DNA of 64,000 nucleotides from Thermodesulfobacteriota bacterium (GCA_035559815.1 DATMAT010000020.1:62001-126000); one strand, 5' to 3'. Positions 40,101-48,332 are shown, counted from the first letter of the stretch. Numbers and translations: made by a program. The notes: generated by a model from the sequence alone, not told the origin.

Positions 40101-40346
40101 ACCACGACCACAAGCGTCTTTGGTATGCTTCCTCTGGTTTTGTTCCCCGGCTCCGGTTCGGAGTTGTATAGAGGATTGGGAAGCGTCGTAGTCGGAGGGC
40201 TCGTGGTTTCTACCCTCTTCACCCTCTTTCTGGTACCGGCGGTGTTTGGGATTGTTTGGGATGCCAAGGAAAATGCCGCCAACAACTGGACGAGGCTTCG
40301 CCACACCCTCGGTCAATTGCCGTCAAAGCTGATGTCGCTCTTTTAG
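37155..40346 (+). CDS. RND efflux permease (pump 2)
   Basis: This 1063-residue RND transporter has the usual two-fold arrangement of twelve membrane segments. It differs from pump 1 at the proton relay: TM4 reads GMVVDNSIVVLENI (second aspartate replaced by asparagine) and TM10 reads GVVVNNAILIVHQ (relay lysine replaced by asparagine). Many RND proteins of bacterial efflux loci share this variant, so it is probably active but with a different coupling arrangement. Substrate is unknown. It ends the efflux locus and is convergent with radA. Confidence 0.92.
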   Translation: MKLVDTSIKKPVSVAVGVIFVVMFGVISLYKIPVQLTPDVEKPTITVDTTWEGGSPQEVETEVVRKQEDELKTVEGLVQMTSESQDGRGTIVLEFLVGTDLDAALVNVSNKLNQVREYPAEADRPVISSTDVRGSAMAWFILKPLPSNNVDINHFHDFAEDYIKPRFERVPGVGSSNVFGGREREMQVIVDPDALAARNITMLEMARAIDQENDNYSGGDFDEGKRRYVVRTIGEYKSPEDIEDVVITRKNGAPVYIRDVARVRLGYKDEEYAVRQNGEPAIAINAIKESGANSIEVMAGLKEAMDELNRGILKDRGITLYNVYNETGYIISAIDLVKHNLVIGGCLAIAVLLLFLRSGSSTLIIATAIPISVIGTFVMMALLGRTINVISLAGMSFAVGMVVDNSIVVLENIYRHMQMGKSRLRAAYDGTVEVWGAVLASTLTTAAVFLPVIFIEEQAGQLFRDIAIAISVSVILSLIVSITVIPAISAKILKIARGKEGKSLSNLWGYVDFAQVFADRVTNLVRRIMADPKLRMGVVCGFTFGAFLLSWVMMPKTEYLPEGNRNLIFGILLPPPGYNIQEFTDIGEQIEKDLRPYWEAKAGSPEAAKLDAPPIENFFYVARGRQVFMGAVAQEPDKVRELIPLMQRTLSKIPGMIAVVTQSSLFQRGLGEGRSINIQITGPELEKLVDIGQKAFFGVMQKIPGSQARPIPSLDLGSPEVQVVTDRVRASDVGLTNEELGFTVNALVDGAQVSDYLVEGDEIDLVLRGEDIYSSRTQDIEDLMINTPSGEMVTVGSVADVVVTTGPEQINHYERQRTIAIQVIPPDEMPLESAIETIEREIITPLRQAGELGGSYNVILTGTADDLTVTRQALQWNFLLAAAICFLLMSSLFESFLYPFVIMFSVPLAALGGFLGLAILNLFIYQALDVLTMLGFVILIGVVVNNAILIVHQALNNIREEGMELKDAVAESVKTRVRPIFMTTTTSVFGMLPLVLFPGSGSELYRGLGSVVVGGLVVSTLFTLFLVPAVFGIVWDAKENAANNWTRLRHTLGQLPSKLMSLF

Positions 40347-40435
40347 GTTTCTCGGGCGGATACGCATCCGTTCGTCCTGTCGTAGCTATATCTAAATCAT
40401 TGCCCTGTCTGATACAGAAGGGGTTCCCTCTTTTG

Positions 40436-41800
40436 TCAGAAAAGGGCTTCGATGGCCTTTTCGATGGAACCCACACCGACCAAGGAAATGTTGTTATCCT
40501 GCGGTTTAAATCTCTCAAAATTTATTGTGGGAAGAATACACTTCTTGAATCCCAATTTTTCGGCTTCCTTTATTCTCAACTCAGCTTGAGAAACACAGCG
40601 GATTTCCCCGGAAAGACCGACTTCCCCAAAAACAACCACGTCTGATTGAACCGGCTTGTTGAGAAAGCTCGACGTAACCGCCATGCTGATACCCAGGTCT
40701 ATTGCCGGCTCTTCAACCCTGACCCCACCGGCAACGTTCATGAAGATATCCTGGCTGAGAATATGAAGCCCTGCTCTTTTTTCGAGCACCGCCACCAGAA
40801 GGGAGACTCGGTTATAGTCGAGCCCGATGGTGGTCCTCCTGGGCACGCCGAAGTTACACGGGGAGACCAGGGCCTGAATCTCTACCAGTATCGGCCTTGT
40901 ACCCTCGAGGCTGGGAGTAACGACGGAGCCGGAGGCCCCCAAGGGCCGTTCGGAGAGAAAGATCTCCGAGGGGTTTTTTACCTCCTGGAGTCCGCTCTCA
41001 TTCATCTCAAAGACGCCTATTTCGTTCGTTGAGCCGAACCTGTTCTTCACCGCTCTTAGAATTCTGTAAGGATGCTCCCGTCCGCCCTCGAAGTAAAGAA
41101 CGGTATCTACCAGGTGTTCAAGAACCTTGGGACCGGCTATGGTTCCTTCCTTGGTGACATGGCCTACCAGAAAAACTGCGGTGCCGTTTGCTTTTGAGTA
41201 TTGCATGAGCTTGGCCGTGCACTCCCTAATCTGTCCAACGCTTCCCGGAGCAGAGGGGAAATCCCCCGTATAGGTCGTCTGTATGGAATCGACCACCACT
41301 ACGACTGGAGAAAGTTTTTCTAATTGTTCTATGATATTCTCGACCAAGGTTTCCGAGAATACAAAGAGCTTGTCTGAGCCTATTCCAATTCGCTCTGCTC
41401 TCATTTTTACCTGGTCTGGAGATTCTTCTCCGGTAACGTAGAGGACATTCATGTTGGATATGCCTATGTTATTCAACATCTGAAGGGCCAGGGTCGATTT
41501 TCCAATTCCGGGGTCGCCACCCACCAAGACGACTGAGCCAGGAACGAATCCGCCGCCCAGAACCCTATCCAGCTCGCCAATCTTTGTTTTGATTCTTTCC
41601 TCTTTTCCGCTTTCTATACGAGTGATGGAGAGTGGCGAAGAACCCCGAAGTTCTTTCATCCGGGGGGTTCTTTGCTTTTCTATCTTTTCTTCCACGTAAG
41701 AATTCCATTCGTCACAGGCGGGACACTTTCCCAGCCATCTGGGAGACGAGTTCCCGCAGTTCTGACAGACGAATTGATATTGTGACTTGGATTTTTTCAT
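40436..41800 (-). CDS. radA: DNA repair protein RadA
   Basis: This 454-residue RadA/Sms has an N-terminal C4 zinc finger (Cys12, 15, 26, 29) and a RecA-like ATPase core with Walker A GGDPGIGKST near residue 94. It also has the RadA-specific KNRFG motif and a C-terminal Lon-protease-like domain (GVRVEEPAIDLGISMAV, GEVGLSGEIR). It is a branch-migration helicase acting with RecA in recombination and repair. Length and all motifs are complete. Confidence 0.96.
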   Translation of the reverse strand: MKKSKSQYQFVCQNCGNSSPRWLGKCPACDEWNSYVEEKIEKQRTPRMKELRGSSPLSITRIESGKEERIKTKIGELDRVLGGGFVPGSVVLVGGDPGIGKSTLALQMLNNIGISNMNVLYVTGEESPDQVKMRAERIGIGSDKLFVFSETLVENIIEQLEKLSPVVVVVDSIQTTYTGDFPSAPGSVGQIRECTAKLMQYSKANGTAVFLVGHVTKEGTIAGPKVLEHLVDTVLYFEGGREHPYRILRAVKNRFGSTNEIGVFEMNESGLQEVKNPSEIFLSERPLGASGSVVTPSLEGTRPILVEIQALVSPCNFGVPRRTTIGLDYNRVSLLVAVLEKRAGLHILSQDIFMNVAGGVRVEEPAIDLGISMAVTSSFLNKPVQSDVVVFGEVGLSGEIRCVSQAELRIKEAEKLGFKKCILPTINFERFKPQDNNISLVGVGSIEKAIEALF

Positions 41801-42035
41801 TGGGAATTAGATCATCTTAGGAAAAAAGTTATACATTCAAATCCTCTTCTTTTTTACCTAAATTTCCTCTGCCATCGCAGGTAAATCCATTAGTTAAGTT
41901 GTTTAGAGCTATATTATCCGCTCATACTGAGCCAGTCGGAGTATGAACCTGTAATCATGTGAATAGGAAACCAGGCGCGTCCTTGGACCGGGCTCAGGAC
42001 GATCGGTTTGGTTTAAGTTGATAACACAGTAATTA

Positions 42036-44480
42036 CTACTCCTCTCCCTCCTCATTGTTCTCCTTCCCCTTTCCGGCTCTTTGCCTGGCAAGCTTTTTGA
42101 ATTCCTCCGTAAACTCCTTGAGGCGCTTGTTGACAAGATAGTTCACCGTACCCTTCTTGAATTCTCCGTTAGGGCCCTTTTCCCCGGCCTCCATACCGGT
42201 CAGGGCCTCTATGGCCTGGTCCACAGTTTCTACCGGGTAAATATGAAACCGGCCTCCTCTTATTGCCTCGACAACCTCGCCCTTTAACATCAGGTCATTT
42301 ACGTTTTGGTGGGGGATTATTACTCCCTGCTCCCCGGTCAGGCCCTTGGCCTTGCAAGCATAGTAAAACCCCTCCACTTTTTCGTTTACGCCTCCAATAG
42401 GTTGTATCTGTCCCTTCTGGTTTACCGACCCGGTAACTGCGAAATTTTGTTTGATCGGGACGCTGGATAGGCTTGATAGAATTGCTACAAGCTCGGCGAC
42501 GGATGCGCTGTCGCCGTCGATCATCTCGTAACTCTGCTCGAAACCGAGGCTCGCCGAAAGGCTTAAGGGTTTATTCTGGGCGTACTTAGCTCCCAAATAT
42601 CCACTCAGTATGAGAACACCTTTGTCGTGGATATTGCCGCTCAACCGGGCCTTCCTTTCGATATTGACAACCCCTTCACTCCCTAGGAACGTCTCGCAGG
42701 TGATTCGGGAAGGCTTCCCAAACACGTAATCTCCTAAGTTGTAAACGGCGAGTCCGTTAATTTGCCCCACGGTCTCACCCTTGGTGTCTACCAGTATCAT
42801 TCCCTTTTCGATCATCTCTCTTATCTTTTCCTCGACCATGTTTGATCGATAGATTTTTTCCTCGATTGCTTTCTCTATGTGCTCCCGAGTCACGTATCCA
42901 GCGTTTCCATCCATGCCTGCCCAGTAATCGGCTTCCCTGGCGATCTTGGCTATGGCCCCAAATTGAACCGATAACTTGTTTTGATTGCCGGCCATCCTGG
43001 AGCAGTGCTCTATTAAGGCTTCGACGCCGCTCCGGTCAAAGTGCCTTATACCCTCGTTATCGCAGAAGGACTTGATATAGCAGGCGTACTTGTAAAGGAG
43101 TTCATCCGACCTCTCCACCACCGTATCGAAATCGGCTTTTACCTTGAATAGCTTTCGGAAGTCCTCGTCGTAGGCGTAAAGTATCTGGTAAATATAGGGG
43201 TTGCCGGTGACTATGACCTTGAGGTTTAATTTTATGGGTTCCGGTCTGATGCCGACCGTAGTCATGAGGCCATATTGTTGGTAGACGTCTTCTATTCTCA
43301 GCTCCTCGTTCTCCAATACTTTTTTGAGAGAGTCCCAGACAAATGGATATTTAAGAATATCTATTGCCTCGACTACCAGATAACCGCCGTTCGCCTTGGC
43401 CAGCGAACCCGGTTGAATCATGGTAAAATCGGTTACCAGTACACCAAACCTTACCTCTCTTTCTATGGAGCCGAACAGGTTGGTATAGGTGGGATGGGTC
43501 TCGAAAATTACGGGAGCCCCCTCAGAGCCGGAATTGTCTATGAAAACGTTGACTTGATACTCGGTAAAAGTGGGTTTGGGCTGAGGAGGGGTTGGAAAGG
43601 GAAGGGTGGGCCCTCCTTCGGCGACCTTATCCGGCAAAAAGTTATCGATGTGCTCGAGTATGTGCCTCTGCATCATGTCCAGGTAATCGATTACCGAGGG
43701 ATAGTTGTTGTATTTTTCCCTGACGCTCTCTAGTAGGTCCCTCACCGCAAAAAGGGCTACCTTTTTCTCCAGTTCCTTCAGTTTTTCCATGGCATCCTTC
43801 TCTAGCTTTCTGATTCTCTTGAAAACCTCGGCTACCTCTTCATCTATCTTCTCTTTTCTCTTTCTTATCTCCTCCTTGTGAAATTCGTCAAGGTTGGCGT
43901 AATTTTCTTGGGTAATTGGTTTCCCGTGGAAAAGGGGAATGGTTATTATCCCGGTCGGCGTGTACTGTATCTGCATCTCTTCTTCGGTGGCTTTTTTTTG
44001 AAGCTCTTCAAACAACATACCCTTTTGCTTCTGTGACTCGTTCATAATCCGCTGCTTCTCTTCTTCATACTCCTTGCTCTCGAAGGCCTTCGGTATATCC
44101 ACCTTGAGCATCTCTAGAAGGCCTTCCATATCCTTCTTGAATACCCTTCCCATACCGGTGGGAAAGCTGACGGCCTTGGGTTCGTTAGGATTATTAAAGT
44201 TATAGACGAAACACCAATCGGGAGGGGCGGGCTTGGTCTTGGCGACCTTGGATAATATAGTTCTTATAGCGCTAGTCTTGCCGACGCCTAGGGGACCGGC
44301 AAGATAAAGATTATATCCTCTATGCTCCATCCCCAGGCCGAAATGTATAGCCTTGACCGCTCTTTCCTGGCCGATAAATTCCTCGCAGACCCCGAGTTCC
44401 TCTGTCGTCTTGAATCCGTAAGCACTTAGGTCGCAGCGCCGGTAAACCTCATTAGCGGAAAGCTCTCTGACTTTTTTCAT
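42036..44480 (-). CDS. Lon-like ATP-dependent protease (AAA_32 type)
   Basis: This protein of about 814 residues is the LonC/YcbZ-like class rather than canonical Lon. An N-terminal AAA domain has Walker A AGPLGVGKT, a long charged coiled-coil insertion (about 150-260) follows, then a second ATPase part with GGYLVVEAIDIL. The C-terminal Lon protease domain has catalytic serine in DGDSASVAE and lysine in GGVNEKVEGF. The protease should degrade misfolded or regulatory proteins. I prefer the ATG at 44480 because GAGGGG lies seven bases ahead. A TTG and an ATG a few codons upstream are alternatives. The C-terminus is rich in glutamate and lysine. Confidence 0.9.
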   Translation of the reverse strand: MKKVRELSANEVYRRCDLSAYGFKTTEELGVCEEFIGQERAVKAIHFGLGMEHRGYNLYLAGPLGVGKTSAIRTILSKVAKTKPAPPDWCFVYNFNNPNEPKAVSFPTGMGRVFKKDMEGLLEMLKVDIPKAFESKEYEEEKQRIMNESQKQKGMLFEELQKKATEEEMQIQYTPTGIITIPLFHGKPITQENYANLDEFHKEEIRKRKEKIDEEVAEVFKRIRKLEKDAMEKLKELEKKVALFAVRDLLESVREKYNNYPSVIDYLDMMQRHILEHIDNFLPDKVAEGGPTLPFPTPPQPKPTFTEYQVNVFIDNSGSEGAPVIFETHPTYTNLFGSIEREVRFGVLVTDFTMIQPGSLAKANGGYLVVEAIDILKYPFVWDSLKKVLENEELRIEDVYQQYGLMTTVGIRPEPIKLNLKVIVTGNPYIYQILYAYDEDFRKLFKVKADFDTVVERSDELLYKYACYIKSFCDNEGIRHFDRSGVEALIEHCSRMAGNQNKLSVQFGAIAKIAREADYWAGMDGNAGYVTREHIEKAIEEKIYRSNMVEEKIREMIEKGMILVDTKGETVGQINGLAVYNLGDYVFGKPSRITCETFLGSEGVVNIERKARLSGNIHDKGVLILSGYLGAKYAQNKPLSLSASLGFEQSYEMIDGDSASVAELVAILSSLSSVPIKQNFAVTGSVNQKGQIQPIGGVNEKVEGFYYACKAKGLTGEQGVIIPHQNVNDLMLKGEVVEAIRGGRFHIYPVETVDQAIEALTGMEAGEKGPNGEFKKGTVNYLVNKRLKEFTEEFKKLARQRAGKGKENNEEGEE

Positions 44481-44683
44481 GCGCATACCCCTCAAAATTT
44501 ATATCTTCATTTTTGCACACGACTCTGGCTTTTGCAAGCTGAACCGCTGGTCGAATTTCCTCGAGGAGAAATTAAATCCGAGATTCCTTGTGGTTAGTAT
44601 GTTTTGGTATATATTGACACGGCAAATTTTTTACACAATAGTAGTAACTAACACAAGACCCACACCAGGAGGAGGAAAACACA

Positions 44684-45490
44684 ATGAAGGTAATAAAGCT
44701 TAGTAGTAGAGCTGTTTCAGTTGTATTGCTGGCTACTTTTATCGGTCTGGGAGGACTTAAAGCGGCCTATTCTGAGGACCTGCCTGCACCTCAGCTTGTG
44801 ACCGATGCTTGGATGCTAATTATTGGGTTCGAGGCGGATCCGGAAGCGCTCAAGGCCATTCTTCCGCCAGGGCTCGAACTCAATCCCAGCAACATGGTGG
44901 TTATGAACATGTACACGGTTCCGGATGCGTCCCAAACCTCCGGGTTTGGGGCATACACGCTCACCTATCTTACGGTGCAGTTGAAGGACCAAGACTCATA
45001 TATCATGGGTTCTGAGACAGGAGAGCCGGGCAGGTATTTTGCCTTCTATTTCAACAGCTCCCAGTTGATGCGGGATTTCACTACTAAAGTGGGAATCCCT
45101 GCCCAGGAGGGGATGACCAAGCAAACAAAGGAAGATGGGAAGCTGACATCGGTGCTGGAGGTGGGAGGAAAACCGTTTATAGTAGCGACGGCGGATGTGG
45201 GCGAAGACTTCCAGCCCGCAGCAGGAGGGCATCTCAATTACTTCGGGTTGAAGAAGTCAGAAATGGACGGCAAAGAGATGACTCGAATCATGAAATACCC
45301 GATTCCTTTTGTTGTGAGAACCGTGAAGACCGAGAATACCAAGGTTGAATTTACGAAGAATATACCCGCGGACCATCCACTCAACAAAATTAAACCCAAG
45401 AAGATTGTATGGGGATCTTACATGAAAGGCAGTTTTGTGTATCCCCAGGCAGTAGTTCTCAAGGAATGGGAAACTACTGCCAAGAAGTAA
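44684..45490 (+). CDS. Exported acetoacetate-decarboxylase-like protein
   Basis: This 268-residue protein begins with a clear signal peptide (residues 1-30, cleavage near AAYSED). The remainder follows the acetoacetate decarboxylase fold: ALKAILPPGLEL near the start, TYLTVQLKDQ, and RYFAFYFNSS. The Schiff-base lysine context (EPK-type motif) of true acetoacetate decarboxylases is not visible, so activity is doubtful. Export is also unusual for that enzyme. It may bind or modify a small ketone or lipid in the periplasm. It has a strong ribosome-binding site (AGGAGGAGG), and a TTGACA at 44614 may be its -35 element. Confidence 0.7.
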   Translation: MKVIKLSSRAVSVVLLATFIGLGGLKAAYSEDLPAPQLVTDAWMLIIGFEADPEALKAILPPGLELNPSNMVVMNMYTVPDASQTSGFGAYTLTYLTVQLKDQDSYIMGSETGEPGRYFAFYFNSSQLMRDFTTKVGIPAQEGMTKQTKEDGKLTSVLEVGGKPFIVATADVGEDFQPAAGGHLNYFGLKKSEMDGKEMTRIMKYPIPFVVRTVKTENTKVEFTKNIPADHPLNKIKPKKIVWGSYMKGSFVYPQAVVLKEWETTAKK

Positions 45491-45515
45491 AAATCGAGTC
45501 AATTCAAATTGGTTT

Positions 45516-45549
45516 GTAGGGGCAATTAGTTTCGCTGAATTGCCCCTAC
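45516..45549. terminator. Perfect 12-bp GTAGGGGC palindrome
   Basis: GTAGGGGCAATT (45516-45527) pairs perfectly with AATTGCCCCTAC (45538-45549) around a 10-base loop, followed by TTTTG. It fills the gap between two co-directional genes and could be a terminator. It is the best-preserved member of the window's palindrome family. Confidence 0.65.
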
Positions 45550-45562
45550 TTTTGCGTAAGCT

Positions 45563-46186
45563 ATGCTAAAGATCAGCGACGACATCATCTTAACCTGGCT
45601 TGGACATGCCAGCTTTAAGCTCGAAGCAGGCGATAAGACGATCTATATAGACCCGTGGAAGGTCAAAAAGGGCCAAGCCGACCTAATTTTTATAACCCAC
45701 TCCCATTTCGACCACCTATCTCCAGACGATGTGAGAAGGATTCAGAAAAAGGATACCGTTATCATTGCCACCAAGGATTCCGCATCGAAGTTAAAGGGGA
45801 ATATAAGAACAGTAAAGCCGGGTGATAATGTGGAGATTGACGACATACAAATTCAAGCGGTACCAGCTTACAATATAGGGAAAAATTATCATCCAAAGAC
45901 CAATGACTGGGTTGGCTTTGTAGTCACTTTAGGCGGGAGGAAAATCTATCATGCCGGCGACACTGATGCCATCCCGGAGATGAAAAAGATTAGTGTTGAT
46001 ATAGCCCTTCTTCCCATTGGAGGGACGTATACCATGACCGCGGAGGAAGCCGCTCAAATTGCCAATGAATTTAGCCCTAGATTAGTAGTTCCCATGCACT
46101 GGGGCACAATTGTCGGTTCGGAGGCGGATGCGGAAAGGTTCAAAGGGCTTTTTAAAGGGGAAACGAGCATCCTTAAACCAGGATGA
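45563..46186 (+). CDS. Metal-dependent hydrolase, UPF0173 (metallo-beta-lactamase fold)
   Basis: This 207-residue protein has the metallo-beta-lactamase-like signature HSHFDHLS (HxHxDH) near residue 52. It begins LTWLGHASFKLE, has YHAGDTD in the middle and PMHWGT near the end, all typical of the UPF0173/YtkL-like group. It should bind two metal ions and hydrolyse an ester or phosphodiester. The substrate is unknown. The start codon ATG follows GCTATG without a strong ribosome-binding site. Confidence 0.9.
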   Translation: MLKISDDIILTWLGHASFKLEAGDKTIYIDPWKVKKGQADLIFITHSHFDHLSPDDVRRIQKKDTVIIATKDSASKLKGNIRTVKPGDNVEIDDIQIQAVPAYNIGKNYHPKTNDWVGFVVTLGGRKIYHAGDTDAIPEMKKISVDIALLPIGGTYTMTAEEAAQIANEFSPRLVVPMHWGTIVGSEADAERFKGLFKGETSILKPG

Positions 46187-46278
46187 AGGATTTATAGGCC
46201 GACCACGAGAACACCGAGCATATGGGGTTTGTTACGATTCGTTTTAAGTTTGCTTTCTCTGGAAATTCTGTACCCTCT

Positions 46279-46309
46279 CTTGCAAATAAATTTCTCATTT
46301 ATTTGCAAG
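46279..46309. repeat. Perfect 13-bp inverted repeat just before the tRNA remnant
   Basis: CTTGCAAATAAAT and ATTTATTTGCAAG flank a 5-base loop (TTCTC). The stem is perfect and AT-rich with no T-tract after it. It lies 33 bases before the tRNA-Pro fragment, at the boundary between core genome and island. It may act as a terminator or as a recombination site. Confidence 0.5.
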
Positions 46310-46341
46310 ATGATAAATCTATTGTAGATTTAAATAGCTCT

Positions 46342-46381
46342 CGGGGTGTAGCTCAGTTGGCTAGAGCGTTGCGTTCGGGAC
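46342..46381 (+). tRNA. 5' half of tRNA-Pro(CGG), truncated at the anticodon loop
   Basis: CGGGGTG (acceptor strand), TA, GCTC-loop-GAGC (D arm), G, TTGCG (anticodon stem) and the loop TTCGGGA with anticodon CGG are all present, followed by one matching C. From 46382 on, the sequence no longer supplies the anticodon-stem complement, T arm or acceptor 3' strand. An integrase gene starts 156 bases further on. The break in the anticodon loop is a known tyrosine-integrase crossover position, so this is probably one edge of the island. Confidence 0.75.
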
Positions 46382-46537
46382 TTTTGAAGAGCTACGCACG
46401 ATGCAAGGTAATTTGTCAAAAGTTTCAGGTAGTTACACACTCCTTATTAACTCCCCAAACATCACTTTCTAACCTATTTCTAACCACTTCCCAGAAATTC
46501 GCTGTCATCTCTAGCTTTCATGGCTGGAGGTTCAGCG

Positions 46538-47596
46538 ATGGCTTCTCTCCAATTTAAGTGCAATACCTACTACGGGGTATTTAGTGTTAATGGAAGGAAG
46601 AAATGGGTTAAAATCGGTTCTGTAACTAAACAGGAAGCCCAGAAGATACTGAGACAGCTTGAATTAGAGTTCATAAGGGATAAGTTCAATCTCACTCCAC
46701 CAAAAACTATTACTTTATATGAGTTCATTGATAAATACATGGATTATTGCAAAGCAAACAAATCTGAGCTAACTGTGTCCAGAGAAGAGTGGACTATGAC
46801 TCTCTTTAAGAAATTTTTTAGGAATATAGAAATCAGCCAAATAAGCACGGAATCGGTAGAAGCTTATAAGCTTACGAGGGTTCGCAAAAAATTGAAACCT
46901 AAGACAATAAATAGGGAATTAGAGATAGTTAGGTTTATGCTAAATAAAGCCCATGAATGGGGTTACATCCAAACTCCACCGAAGATACGGTTGTTAAAAG
47001 TACAAAAACGTCCTCCAAAACTTCTTACTATTGAAGACATAAATAAGTTATTAGAACATGCCAATCCCTGGTTGAAACCAATGATTATCGTGATACTTAA
47101 TTCAGGGGTTAGGGTAGGGGAGCTATTAAGTCTAAAATTTTCAGATATTGATTTTAACAACCGAACTCTAACAGTAATAGCGAGCAAAACAGGTAACTTC
47201 AGGGTACTTCCCATTAATGAAGAATTGTATCAAATCTTTCTTTATTTGAAGGACAACTATATTGACCCCAATACGCTAGAAGTATCTGTCAGGAAACCAG
47301 AGCAACTAGTTTATATCTTTTGTAAACCGGATGGAAGTAAGCTAAAAAGCATTAGAACCAGTTTTAATAAATGTTGTCGGGGAGTGGGAGTCAAAGCTAC
47401 TCCTTATCATCTAAGACATCAATTTGCTAGCTATTTGATAATGAATGGGGCTGACCTTGTCTCCGTAAAGGAATTGATGGGTCATACCGAAATATCCACT
47501 ACCATGATTTATGCCCATCTTTTACCCTCCTATAAATCTGGAATGGTGGAAAAATTGCCTTGGATTAAAAATCCAAACAGTTTTAAACGGGAATGA
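46538..47596 (+). CDS. Tyrosine recombinase/integrase
   Basis: This protein of about 352 residues is a phage-type integrase. An N-terminal SAM-like core-binding domain (TLYEFIDKYMDYCKANKSE) is followed by the catalytic domain, with SGVRVGELLSLKF (first arginine), HLRHQFASYLI (HxxR), LMGHTEISTTMIYAH (histidine) and the tyrosine nucleophile in that segment. It should integrate and excise the island at the adjoining tRNA-Pro gene. I choose the ATG at 46538, which has GGAGG just ahead. The ATG at 46520 overlaps that site. Confidence 0.93.
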   Translation: MASLQFKCNTYYGVFSVNGRKKWVKIGSVTKQEAQKILRQLELEFIRDKFNLTPPKTITLYEFIDKYMDYCKANKSELTVSREEWTMTLFKKFFRNIEISQISTESVEAYKLTRVRKKLKPKTINRELEIVRFMLNKAHEWGYIQTPPKIRLLKVQKRPPKLLTIEDINKLLEHANPWLKPMIIVILNSGVRVGELLSLKFSDIDFNNRTLTVIASKTGNFRVLPINEELYQIFLYLKDNYIDPNTLEVSVRKPEQLVYIFCKPDGSKLKSIRTSFNKCCRGVGVKATPYHLRHQFASYLIMNGADLVSVKELMGHTEISTTMIYAHLLPSYKSGMVEKLPWIKNPNSFKRE

Positions 47597-47647
47597 ACGG
47601 GTAAGATGCTTTCTAATTTAACATGGGAAAGAATCTTTTGTCCTTAT

Positions 47648-48019
47648 CTAATCTTCGTTATGTTCTGAGAAAACCTTTTTTAACTGATCAGCCCAAAATA
47701 GTGTATCGTCGGAAATATCGTATCCAAGTTCATCTGCGAGTTCAAAAAATCCGTTACCTGGCATATTATCGTCTCTCCTCACAACTATAGCTGATAAAAG
47801 AGGTCTTCCAGCGTTATGTTCTGTTGTTGAAATCTCTCCTAGCATCCAGTAGAGAGGGTGATAAGGAGGTTCAATGGTGACATGGGTTAACTTCTCTGCT
47901 AATTCGCTATAGGTTATTAGCTGTCTTTTCCTTGCTCTATCCCTTAGAATATTTCTTATTTCTAGAACGGTCTGGTTCCATGTTTCTCTATCTATACCAA
48001 AAGGCTCATGATTACTCAT
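47648..48019 (-). CDS. Hypothetical protein, small cytoplasmic
   Basis: This protein of about 123 residues is not assigned to a named family. Visible features are ITYSELAEKL, then HPLYWMLGEIS, then RPLLSAIVVRRDDNMPGNGFFELADELGY. The second half suggests a small alpha/beta domain. The ATG at 48019 has AGGGTGAG seven bases ahead; an upstream in-frame GTG is less likely. It is convergent with the integrase and may be island cargo. Confidence 0.6.
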   Translation of the reverse strand: MSNHEPFGIDRETWNQTVLEIRNILRDRARKRQLITYSELAEKLTHVTIEPPYHPLYWMLGEISTTEHNAGRPLLSAIVVRRDDNMPGNGFFELADELGYDISDDTLFWADQLKKVFSEHNED

Positions 48020-48028
48020 TTGTCTCAC

Positions 48029-48332
48029 CCTATTATATTTAGCATTTCATATAGAAAATTTTAAAACAAAATTTAATGTGTGATAAGGGGGGGAATATGA
48101 CGTAGCTATCTACTCAGAGTAGAGAGTAATAATTAGTCTAAAATAAGAGGTCAGTTCTTACATTTTTCAATACGGTCGCCTATATCATCTCGAAGTTTCA
48201 GTACCCAAAAAATTCGGTGTAAGTTCCTTGTATGCAAATAACACCTGAAGAATTACCATGAATCAATGATGGGTTTTCCCCTAAGCCTGAATTACAACTT
48301 TATGGTTACTTCCATAATGCCCATTCCTTGAA
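48029..48332. other. Intergenic region, no gene seen
   Basis: There is no credible gene on either strand. A short perfect inverted repeat, CTACTC-A-GAGTAG, lies at 48110-48122 and could be an operator for the hypothetical gene to the left. Otherwise the region is AT-rich without recognisable structure. Confidence 0.4.

Noticed and set aside
46222-46557. A 111-residue plus-strand frame across the tRNA fragment
   Set aside because: It overlaps the hairpin, the tRNA remnant and the integrase start, and the protein has no recognisable feature.
46342-46560. Group I intron interrupting tRNA-Pro in the anticodon loop
   Set aside because: No 3' tRNA half follows within intron distance, and the integrase gene starts 156 bases later. 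Integration or truncation fits better.
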